64,000 bases of DNA from Anomalospiza imberbis (Eukaryota; Chordata; Aves; Passeriformes; Viduidae): contig NC_089721.1 of assembly GCF_031753505.1 (NCBI RefSeq), positions 14,861,213-14,925,212 of the forward strand. Reading direction: 5' to 3'. Numbering within the stretch: position 1 is the first letter of the stretch; the number at the start of each line of letters is the position of its first letter. The position numbers and the translations under genes are program-made. The notes under the pieces are model-generated. The model saw nothing but the letters and a program-made list of their open reading frames with translations, had not been told where the DNA came from and did not search any database. Shown in pieces: positions 8,336-18,172 of this stretch.

Positions 8336-9529
8336 ATTATATCTTCAGGACTATTTCACTAGATAAGCGTTTGGAATAGAAATAATAATAATAATAATAT
8401 TAACATTAAATAATGAACAAAGTTCCCTCTTTTAAATATTTACAGGTTAGCAGCTAAAATACCTGAAATAAAATATTGCATGCAAAGGCGGTCGTTAGTG
8501 AATAAAAGGAGTGGGATATTTTATTGCAAGTATTAACGACCAGCTTGTAAATTTCCGTTTCAACAACTGTATCAGGGCTAGTTGGATGCCTTAGCTTTCA
8601 ATCGATAACGTTAAAAAGTCTCTTGTTCCCCCACCCCATCCCTTGCCCTTAAAAGTGATATTACTCTAGGCATGATCAGACATAACGTTAAGACATCTAA
8701 AGAACTGAGAGCTCAGGCTTTTTGCTGAGTTCTGCTATTTTTAAAAATAATAAAAAGAAAGTGCTGTATACCAAAGCCTCGTTGTTGAGATTGTTGAAGT
8801 GACCTGTACTTTAAGTATAAGCTCCTGATAAAAGGGACGCTTTTTGCTTAACAAGTCAAGTATGACCATTATTTATCAATGTCTGCTGTCAAAACAATTG
8901 AATAATGCTGCAGGAGGAATAGTTGTGGGGATATTTCTGTCGGGGATATTGCTGTGAAATTGCACGAATATGTTCCTTATTTTCTGTCGACTTCCCTCTC
9001 TTCACTCCCTCTTTTCTTCCTTTTTTAATTTGCGGGGGAGAGGGTGGTGAAAGCTAGAAATGTGGGCGATTTCTTGGGGAAAAGTAGAAAGAAGCAAATT
9101 AAAAAAAAAATGGGAAAGGGTTGTTTTTGCTCCAATCCAAGTGCTCCCTAGTGCTCCCGGGCAGCACAAGACAAAGGTTCACTTTAAAACACCCTTAAGG
9201 ATACAGTCTGACAAAGACAAGTCGGTTTGCATGTCAGTTACTCCAAACCCTAATGTTTTCTTAACATAACCTTCTTTTCCCTCCCTCCTCACCATCTCAG
9301 CCCACTCTGAGCAAGCTCAGCTATAGACAAACCATTTCGACAGTACAGAGAACATTAAAAAAAATGTTAAAATCTAATACAAGGATTTCAATCATCCTGA
9401 TTAGAAACTGGATTCATTTTGTATGCTCAAGTGTAATACATTTTTGAGTACTTGATAAATATTTAAATAAATATGAAATCTACCTTAAACTGTGTGACCA
9501 GTAACCCTTGTGTTTTCATACAGGATCAG
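8336..9529. other. ISL1 3' flank, non-coding
   Basis: This is AT-rich unique-looking sequence with a short (AAT)n repeat at 8381-8399 and further AATAAA motifs near 8467 and 8501. No coding exon or transposon is seen. It reads like slowly evolving flanking DNA (few simple repeats, balanced composition), but conservation was not tested. Confidence 0.6.
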
Positions 9530-10340
9530 AGGATTGGTACGGCGCTTCGGGGGGCGGGAGGGAGAAGGGGTATCATTTCTGTCCGGTGGTCTGACATGTA
9601 AGTTGTTGGAGTCGCTCTTACTTGGGTGAGTTTGGAGATGGAGTCTCCGACTCGGGAGGGTCTGTAACTGGCGCTGGAAACCTGTAAGGGTAGGGCAACC
9701 TGGGGCCCTTAGCGCTCGCCTCTTCCCGCCGGGAGGCTTACGTGTAGGTGGTAGGAGCGGCGTCTCCGCGGGGGAGATGCGGGGTCACGCAGGGCAGGGG
9801 GTGACCCTGAGAGAGTACCCTGCACGCCGGGGGGCTGGTTAGAGCTGCCCCTCTGTCCCCCGCCCCGGGAATGACTTTCGGGCGACTCAATGCCTGTCGC
9901 CTCCGAGGGTTACTCAGGAGGGAAAGGAGACTTTGGGCTGTCGGTCCTTGCGAGGGAAAGCCCCCCTAGCCCTGCTAGGCGCCCCGCGGTCCCGGCGCGC
10001 CCTCCTGGCAGCTGGGGCAGTCGTCGAGATAAGCTGCCCGACGGGAGGCAGAGGTTGACGTTTGGGCTGCCAGCACAGTGTCTTGCACCTTGAAACACAC
10101 AGGGTAGCAGCGTGTCTTTGGAGCCGGAGCGCTGCTGCGGCTCTGCAGCTGCGGGCCGGAAGACCACTCGGGATGTGCCTGCACGCACACCCACCACCAG
10201 GCTCCTGCCTGCACCCCCGCACAGGGCCTGAGACCCCCAACCCTTTCCGGGGGTAGGAAGAGTCGGGTGGTTCCTGAGGCGGCCACTCCGGGGTCTCCGC
10301 ATCCCCACACACTGTGGCTTCCACACCCGCGGTCATCTCG
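9530..10340. promoter_or_regulatory. Orphan CpG island 1, downstream of ISL1
   Basis: This block is dense in CpG and high in GC within AT-rich surroundings, for example around 9540-9560, 9720-9790, 9985-10050 and 10120-10170. It lies about 1.2 kb past the inferred ISL1 3' end. Open frames on both strands (up to about 140 codons) have the Arg/Pro/Gly bias of chance frames in GC-rich DNA and resemble no family I know. It may be a Polycomb-type developmental island, an enhancer-associated island or the promoter of an unannotated RNA. Confidence 0.65.
9549..9570 (+). other. G-quadruplex motif
   Basis: Four G-runs of 6, 3, 3 and 4 are separated by loops of 1, 1 and 4 bases. This fits the canonical four-run quadruplex pattern and sits at the left edge of orphan CpG island 1. 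Confidence 0.6.
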
Positions 10341-11560
10341 GAACCTTCACCCTCTAAACTTTGGTTAAAGAATACTCTATTTTTTTTTTGTTGTTGTTGT
10401 TGTTTTTTTGTTTCCTCTTTTTTTTTTTTTTTTTTTTGTTCCTTTTAGGGCCTTTGATTCCCTTTTCCATTACATGCATTTGTGAGGCCTCACAAACTTT
10501 CGAGTGTTTTCCACCCTGAAGCGAATAAATTCAAACTTTGGAGCGGATCCTCCTAGTGCCTTCGGCAGAGCACTACCTGAGCTTGTGCAGCAGGATTTGC
10601 GTAAGGGAGAGAAAAGATCCTCTTCATGAAATGCATGTCCTTATGGCGCTCTGTTAGGTTTCTGCTCTGATTCCTTTTTCCGGTCTGGACCGAGGGCGGC
10701 GATTAGCCGCCCCAGATCCGCCGGTTTGGTTCTTGCTGCAGCTACTCTTTATAGCGTCAAATAAGCCCTCTATAATTTCTCTGAGGACTTCGTTTGCACA
10801 CACTGAGATCAATATTCAAACTCTTTTCATTTCAGTATTTGTACCCAGGTTAATTAGCTCTCAGCATCCCCAGCCAACGTGGCAGTGTGACGCAGAAGCC
10901 GGGTACGTGAATTCCAGAGTTGAGATCAGTTAAACACGTCAACAGTAAGTGTTTGCATTTACATACATCTGTATGCATACATGGATTAACAAATTCACGT
11001 CGGGTTACCTAAGAACTGATGTCAGGGAAGGAATAGGAGGCTTTCAGGTGATGCCAGACCTCTGGCCGCAGCATCTCCAGCCCCAGCACAACGCCAGGGA
11101 CGGAGCTTGGGAAGGGTCAGGGTCCGTGGTGCCGAGTGGGTTTCACGGGCACTGATCCTCCCCTGGCCCTCTCTGCCCGCCCGAAACGCCGAAAGCGTTT
11201 TACGGTGAGAGATGCTGCTGCTGAGCGCTTTGCGTGCTTTAGCAGAGCTGTAAGTAGTTAATAAAGGGGCTGGAAAGAGATCCTGTTTACTGATTGTTCC
11301 TGATTGTTGTTTTCTTGATAACAGAGCAAGCCACTGAATGACTGTTTGAGCTCAGGCGCCACAAACATAAACTTAACAGCTCCCAGTGTGCCGGCCCTTC
11401 TGGAGGATCACTCCTCACCTCCCAGGGCTTGTGAAGTGCAGGAGGAGAAGGCAGTTCCCAAGGAAGCAGGCTCCGGGGTGGTGGGGAGCGGAGGAAACTT
11501 GCCTGTATACCCGATATTTCCATATTGCACGGTATCTGTCCTCATTAGCTAGGAGCAAAG
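10341..11560. other. Spacer between CpG islands
   Basis: It begins with a T/TTG-rich simple repeat (about 10380-10438). The rest is mixed-composition unique sequence without a recognisable exon. A moderately GC-rich stretch lies at about 11040-11170. Confidence 0.6.
10380..10438. repeat. T-rich simple repeat with (TTG)n
   Basis: T runs flank five consecutive TTG-like units, and a second long T run follows. It is low-complexity sequence. Confidence 0.85.
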
Positions 11561-11562
11561 AG

Positions 11563-11569
11563 TATAAAA
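11563..11569 (+). promoter_or_regulatory. TATA-like box before CpG island 2
   Basis: TATAAAA in the context agtataaaatcaatag lies directly 5' of CpG-rich sequence starting near 11588. A + strand start around 11590-11600 would be expected if it is used. No protein-coding exon is recognisable downstream, so any transcript may be non-coding. TATA-like strings are common in AT-rich DNA. Confidence 0.3.
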
Positions 11570-11960
11570 TCAATAGATGCTTTTCTCCGAGCCTTCTACC
11601 CGCGCGGGAGCTCGGGGCAGGCTCTGGATCCTGCTCTGCGCAGCATTCCAGGAGAGCGATGCTACTTTTATATTAGGCTGCACTATCGTGTGAATTTCCT
11701 TAAATTTTCTTGCAGCGGCTAAGCGCACCGAGCAAGTGCTCTCTATAGGCCAGGGAGGGAGGACGAAGAGGACAAGGAGGACGTGCAGCCTTGCCGCGGC
11801 GGATCCGCGCCGCGCACCCCGCGCCGGGCCTGTTCTCCCGGGATCGGCAGCACAGGGGCAGCAGCTCCAGTGGGCTGCCCGGCCGCACTCCGCCCCGGCT
11901 GCCGCTGGACGAACCACCTGCAGCTCCGGCTCTTTTCTGGGCTCTGTGGCGCGGGGAAGA
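11570..11960. promoter_or_regulatory. Orphan CpG island 2
   Basis: CpG-rich DNA is strongest at 11780-11910. Open frames of up to about 180 codons on both strands overlap each other and show composition-driven Arg/Ala/Pro content, so I do not call a gene. A possible donor-like gga/gtaagg lies at about 12049-12057, compatible with but not proof of an RNA starting here. Confidence 0.55.
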
Positions 11961-12339
11961 AAGGAGGGAAGGAAGGAGGAAGGTTGCAAAACAGATTTTT
12001 TTTTCTGGAGTGTCTCTTCTTCTTTATTTTCTTCTGAAAGACAAAACAGGAGTAAGGTGTGTTTGTGGGAAAGGGAGAAGACAGAAAATTTTCCAGCAAT
12101 AAGTGACACGGACCAAAGCAGAACTCGACTTCTATCTCCGGATAGACCTCGTGTGGCAACGGGAAGAGGAAAATAGGGTGTTACTGTGGCTTTTCTTTAG
12201 GAGGGCTGTTCAGGTCGGTAGATCTCCGAGGCTAATCCAAACAAGCCGTTTGACTTGTGAGGTCCGGTGTCTAGACATAGCTGGTGACTCGGCGGCTCCT
12301 TATCTGGTTTTGGAATCAGCCAAAAGAGACTTTTCTTAA

Positions 12340-12660
12340 TGTCCACAGCAGCACTAGGATCTGCCGGGGCCGGGGAGCCACCGCACCTCCCAGACAGGAC
12401 AACAAATACACCCACCACCTGGAGGCTTTACAGCCCACTTTGTTGTTCCCGAGCCGCCGCTGCTGCGGCCCAGCCTCCCCCAGCCCCGGCCGCCGGGCAG
12501 GGATGACCGGACGGCTGCCCAATCAAACTCACATCCAGCTGCTTACCACTGCAGTGCCCCGCTCGCCCCCCGGGCACCGAAGGGCCACCTCTGCAGCGGG
12601 AAGTGGCAGTGCACACTCAAGCCCCGCGGGGGTCAGAACTGCTGCTTTCTCGACCCCCAT
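12340..12660. promoter_or_regulatory. Orphan CpG-rich block 3
   Basis: A third GC-rich, CpG-containing block, clearest at 12440-12620, is separated from island 2 by about 380 bases of mixed composition. No exon is recognised. Together the three blocks form a 3-kb cluster 3' of ISL1. Confidence 0.5.
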
Positions 12661-13555
12661 CATAACACTCCCTCCACTCTGTGCGTGTGTGTGTGTAACT
12701 ACATTTTTTTTGGATTTTTTTTTTCCCCAGTTGAAGTTCTGCAGAGAATGGGTAACAATTTAAAAACTCACTTTTGTTCATGAGCCTTAAGGAATGATCA
12801 AAGCAAATCAATTAAATGAGAGGAAGTCAGTTTAGATAAAAGATCTTCTTCGGGACTAGAACATTGCCTTCTGTATCAGTCCTTCATGCTGGATGTGTGA
12901 ATATTGCAAGCTGTAAAGCTTGTTTGAGGTGGTTAGAATCAATAAAAGCATTTAACTCAAAAGTAAGCAGCATTTGAAAATGAAGAGAAAGAGGTATCTT
13001 TTGCTTGGATGGCACTCATTCCATTTAGTAATTTGATTTTTTTTGCGATTTCAAACTCTCCTGGAACGCTGAGTGGCTGGATAGTGGGTTTTCAGATTCC
13101 TGAACAGTGCATGAGCCCATCCACTGGCCTTGCTGTTTTTCTGCTGAAATGCAAGCCGATGTGCTGTGTAATTCCTCTTCAAACTCTGTGCTGTTTCTCA
13201 GTGTGGTTGAGTTCAGGGCCATGATATCCCATTTTGGGAGCTGATTGCTGTAACTGTGATGCACTGATATGCTATTTGCAGTGCATATTGTAATTGAGTC
13301 TGCTAATGTGGAATTACGAAATTTACCACTGGGTAGGACTCTCTGTGCAGTTTAGGAGGCTTGTGAATAAGTGCTGTTTTCTAGATTTAGTAGTTGCGAA
13401 TTTCCTCATGTAGAAAGCAAATTATATTCCAAGGCTTTTGAAATAATTTTCCATCAAACACATTTAAACCATTTCAAATTCCCAATAACTCAGGGAATTC
13501 AGGATCAAGAGAGCAACATTTCCTAGAAAAGGAATCTTAACCATGATCCTGGTAC

Positions 13556-13560
<5 letters not shown>

Positions 13561-13588
<28 letters not shown>
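13561..13588. repeat. Poly-T run (28 T)
   Basis: A pure run of 28 T in intergenic DNA, with no element body attached. Confidence 0.9.
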
Positions 13589-15439
13589 CTCATGGGTAAA
13601 ATTTTGTGTTTATTTTTAACTGTCACAAATACAAGGTGTTGTTTGAAAAGTGTTAAACTTAGCAGGTATATAGAGATAATACTGACGTGTCACAGTGCAT
13701 GATTAAGTAAAATATGGTGGGAATTAACTTGAAAAGTTTACGAAGGTTTTAACTACAGCCTATAAATTAACCACTTTTACAAAGATATGATGATATGTAG
13801 AGGATCTTACAATATATATGACATTTAAAAATACTCCAAAATTTGGAGGCCAAACATTTTTCCCCCCAACTTGTAGACACAAACTGAGGTCTCAGACATT
13901 GAAGATCATTCTGTAAGTAATCTGAAGTAATTATTATTAGAGCATTCTAGTGAATCAGAAATTGCCGGAGCAAACTTTCCAGTTTACACAGGGCCTTCTG
14001 TGAAGGTAGTGAAAGATTTGCTGCTAACCTCTAGTGAGGCAGGAATGCATAGTTTTGAAGGCTCAAGTCCAACTCTCATTGAAGCTAGTGACAAAAACCT
14101 CCTAGGTAAAAAAATCAGTGTATAAAATCTGTATAGAAATCGTACAGAGTCAGTGTTTAAAAAATCATATAAAATCACTGTTGTGATTTTTTAGGAAGAA
14201 GTAATTTCCTTTATACCTCCCTGATTCTTCTTCTATATTTTAATTTAAATGATACAATTTTCTATTTTAGGACAAAAAACACTATTAAGACATTGATGTG
14301 TCAGTAGAAGCATCTTGCTTGGTGTGGGAATCAGAAATAGGATAATAACTCTTCTGAATGTAGATAATAGTGTAAAATAAAACAACCACTCCCTGTCTTG
14401 CTCATTGCTGCCTAAGGGAAATTTCATGTGTGCAAGTCCTATGGTAGAATACTACCTACAAATTGCCTGTTATATTTTAAGGGAGAGAACTCTTGGCAAA
14501 ACCTAATGGAATTAGCCCCATACCAGGTCTGAAGGTTTAATTGGCATGTATTTCACCTCTGTGATATGAAGTAAGGAAGGTTTTGCAGGATTGACCTTAA
14601 TGGTATTACTCAAGTTCAGGCTCATTCTGAGCTCAGCAGCTGCACAATTTGTTGTGGCAGAATGATCCCAAACTTCACACACAGCACAGTCAGTGGGATC
14701 TGAGGTGTTCTAAAGATGCAGGGTTGCCTTTTGACAAAATGGGCACTTGAAAGGCTAGAGTTTTTTCAGTTACTCAAGTAACCTTATTCAGGGCTGGGCC
14801 TCTTTTCTGAAATCTGTGGATAGTTCCAATAATTAAGTCAGGATGATCAGGATTGAGCACTTTGTGATCAGAAAGCTCAAGCTCTTGTGTTAGCTTAAAT
14901 AAATGTGTTTTAGTCAAGCACTGAGTCCAGATCTTACTGGTTTACTAGGTAGTGTAAACTAGGAAAACAGCTTAACTCCCGCTGTTCATACAGGAGCAGT
15001 ATGTTTTGAAATCTCTGTTCACTGTTTTTTCCTCTAATGAATACATTTTCAAGGCATCTTTGCCTGTCATTTCAATAAGCACAGCTGTTTTATGCTCTGA
15101 TCTTAATTTTTTTTCTGAGTAAAGCCCCAATGGACTTTTAGAGAGTCATGTGTCCTCAATTCAGTTAAGCCCATCCCATTTCAAAGTCAGCAATCCCTGC
15201 CAATTATATAGTAGCAAAGGAAAGAACATTTAGATTTTTGCAAGGACTGCTATATATCATATTTCTTCGTGGTACCAATGCTATTATGGGGTACTTCAAA
15301 GCAGGTAATTAAATTAGTCCTGGAAGTGAAATTTCAACATTTGGGATCTCAGTCCCATAGTGAATTGGTTCTCCAAAACTGATTTTAGGCAAAGGTGCTT
15401 ACAGTTTTAATTTAACTTACCAGATCATTACCAAAAAAC

Positions 15440-15472
15440 CAACCTCCCCCCGCCCTCCTCCCCCACCCTCCC

Positions 15473-15505
<33 letters not shown>
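15440..15505. repeat. C-rich tract joined to a poly-A run (32 A)
   Basis: A C-rich stretch with T and A interruptions (15440-15473) passes straight into 32 A (15474-15505), then an A/C-rich stretch. It is low-complexity sequence and a possible assembly weak point. Confidence 0.85.
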
Positions 15506-15507
<2 letters not shown>

Positions 15508-17586
15508 CAAAACCAAACAACCAAACATGAAAAACAAACCACAAGCCCAGAAGATTATGAAGGACAAATACTACTTCTTACAACTATTAAATCAAAATTA
15601 GCCTTCGTCAGTTTGACATTTTTTTGCTGGTGAGTATTTTGCTTATAGAAAAGCATTTTTTTTCTGAAATCATTGTGTCATTTAAGCAGGAATTTGAGGA
15701 TGCTTATGGCTCCTCCACAGATATGTAGTGCCTAATACAATGTACTGTGCTCCTCACATGTCCTTAGAACAATTCTGTAAACTTTGTAGCCCATAAAAGT
15801 AAATAAAACAACACAGAGATGTTAATACAACTCTGCAGTAATAACTGACTAATATAGACCTAAAGCCTTCTGTTTTATAAATGCTAAATTATGATAAAAT
15901 AATTTTTTCAACACTGCACTTATTCCTGTTTCTATGGTGAAATTGTTGCCAACTTTCACAGAATTTGGTCTCTTCATTCAGTAAGTGCTTCATAGAAGAA
16001 ATGGGAATTAAGAATGAAAGAACATGACAAGTAGCAGCATTGTAATTATCACTGCAAATTTTATATTGCAAGGGCTGAGTGTGGATGGAAAACCCCCTGA
16101 ATACTGAAAGTCTTGTTCTGCAAGATCAAACACTTGTGTGTCTATTATAGTCACTAAAGCATATGTTCATTCAATAGAGTTTTATTTGCCTTTAATTAAT
16201 AGTAAGATAACTCTATACCTTATATTTCAGGAGATCTTTTTCCTTTTGATATACTTTTTAATATAGTGCTGGACAAAAGGCAGTAATTAAAGCAGCTGTT
16301 GATCAAGCAGAGAATAAAAATGTAACTAGTTAATGATGAATTAAGTTTGGTGAGTTACCTGATCCAGTTTTAATAATTTCTTTTATTAAGGTGGTGCTAA
16401 TCTAAGTCGCCCTTTAGTCAATCTTTGTTTTATACATTTTTTAAAATATTGCAAGATATTTGTTATATGGCAATAAAAGTGAATAGAGCCACAGGATGTA
16501 TAAATTCTAGTGACTGTGGAGTCTAAAAGGAACAAATAGTCAGTGATTCCAGTTAGGTCAGTGAAGCTGCCAGGTGCAGTAGATTGGTAAATAAAATTTT
16601 AAGAAAAACATGGAAGAGAAAAAGGGATGTTGGAAGTGGTTTATGTCTGCCTGTGTCATTCCACAGAGTCTGTGACATCCTGACAATGCTCTCTGGTACT
16701 GGAGACCTTATTTCATGGCACAGTCTTGATGCGCATGGGCTCGTGAAGGGTTTCACTAGTGTCAAGAGCCAGCAAAACTTCTCTGGGAAAGGATATTTCC
16801 CTCCTCTTCAACATGGACTGAGCTGGTTTTGGTGGGGACAATTAAACAGGTACTCTCTTCCTTGGAGGGATGCTGAAAAAAGTTGTGGTAGGATGGTTTC
16901 CAAAGCATAGAGCTGACTTAAATTCACATCTGTGTGGGGAGAAGTACTGACCACAATGAGGACTGATTCCTCGATGATGGATAGAGATCAGGTGTCCCCA
17001 ATAAACTTCATCATGCTTTTGTTACAGTGGAAATAGAAAATTGGTAGGGAGGCTTTTGTTTCCGTCAATACTTTCTTCCTCTTCATGAAAGCCCCTCCAG
17101 AGTGGCTGCTGGGAATCTGAGTCATGGAGCTTGAAACTTGTCTGTTCTCAGGAGTGTGACTCCCTGTCTGTGCCTTAATGCATTGCTACTCTTTTTCCCA
17201 CTGCGCTGATTGGGTTGTGACCTGGAACTCTCCAGATGTGCGAAAGCCTGGCTCTGGCTGGCTCCTTGCCCAGAATTCCCACACTCCTTGGTCCTTCCTC
17301 TGGCACAGGGTGCTCCTACTCCGGTGCTGCAGACTCATCTATGTGCAGGATATTATAGCTTGCTTGGGCAAAGCTCTGCCTGGTCCTTCTCCATCTCCTC
17401 AGTCAGCATGGGATCCATGTATATGCTTCATGAAGGAATATAGGCCTCTGTCCATAAAGCTAGGACTCAGCATATGGCACCCTCTTTGGAAAGGTTCTGA
17501 TGGTAAAGGACATGGGACCCAGTGCTACTGGGAGTCACCCCTCTCCTGTCAGAATTTACAGTCAAGGCCCTTTCTTAGTGCACACA

Positions 17587-17589
<3 letters not shown>

Positions 17590-17630
<41 letters not shown>
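17590..17630. repeat. (AT)n microsatellite
   Basis: About 20 perfect AT/TA units form a self-complementary tract able to extrude a cruciform. It is likely to be length-polymorphic. Confidence 0.95.
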
Positions 17631-17633
<3 letters not shown>

Positions 17634-17959
17634 GTTTTTAATTTGAGGTTTGAAAGGTATTATTTTTAACTTCAAAAGGTGCCTGGAGCAGTAGCTCGCC
17701 CTGCTTAAAAAGAGATCAGTGGTTTCAGCATTTATTTAGAATAACTATATTAGGAAACCAGGCAAACCTGGTTTCAACCTCCGTCTGTGCCTGATAAAGC
17801 CATGCATCCCTCCATCATCCAAGGCAGTCCTGTGTATGTGTGAAGCTGCTGTGTGTCTAGTGGGGTGCTCCCATCCCTCTCGCTGAAGTTATTCAGCAGT
17901 TGAGGTGAGACTGGAGAGAGGAATCAAGAGCTTGAAGGTTGAAACCTCTGTCATGGAAA

Positions 17960-18045
17960 GCATCTTTGAGCCCAGTTGGTTCAACTCAATGATCCCAGAG
18001 GTGTTTTCCAAATGTAATGATTTTCTATTTCTATAATTTGGAGGA
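17960..18045 (+). mobile_element. CR1 LINE 3' tail fragment, + strand
   Basis: The stretch atgatcccagaggtgttttc followed by CAAATGTAATG and a decayed TTCTAT-type end resembles the 3' terminus of avian CR1 elements, where ATGATCT...CCAACCT...ATGATTCTATG is typical. Only the last 80-90 bases are recognisable. The copy is old and the left boundary is uncertain. Confidence 0.55.
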
Positions 18046-18136
18046 TGGCTTTTGCCTGAAGCATGTGGCTTGTCAGAAGCAGACTAGGCATCCCTGCAGA
18101 CAGAGCTCTGGGTGTTTAAGAAACTCCAACATAGAA

Positions 18137-18172
18137 ATCTGGTAATTAGAATCTGGTAATTAGAGGTAATTA
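18137..18172 (+). promoter_or_regulatory. Triple GGTAATTAG homeodomain-site array
   Basis: GGTAATTAG occurs three times in 32 bases, with TAATTA cores at 18143, 18157 and 18167. The first two lie in a tandem 14-bp unit starting aatctggtaattag. TAATTA is the core site for LIM-homeodomain and related factors. Whether this is functional or a chance short duplication cannot be told from sequence. Confidence 0.35.

Larger units (their letters stand above)
12700..17580. other. AT-rich intergenic DNA
   Basis: No supported gene. It contains a T run (13561-13588), a C-rich stretch leading into a 32-A run (15440-15505), and a possible very old interspersed-repeat remnant around 14065-14105 that includes a decayed version of the widespread 'cccattgaagtcaatgg' motif. 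The stretch 16600-17560 is slightly GC-richer but has no recognisable product. Confidence 0.6.

Noticed and set aside
9890..10336. Overlapping open frames on both strands in CpG island 1
   Set aside because: Frames of 64-140 codons overlap on both strands with GC-driven composition, no conserved motif and no splice-consistent extension.
11570..12176. Frames of up to about 180 codons in CpG island 2
   Set aside because: They compete with one another on both strands and have Arg/Ala/Pro bias. I could not match any to a family, so I kept only the CpG island and possible promoter.
17178..17669. 163-codon frame ending in an Ile-Tyr repeat
   Set aside because: It extends through the (AT)n microsatellite, and the upstream part has no family resemblance.
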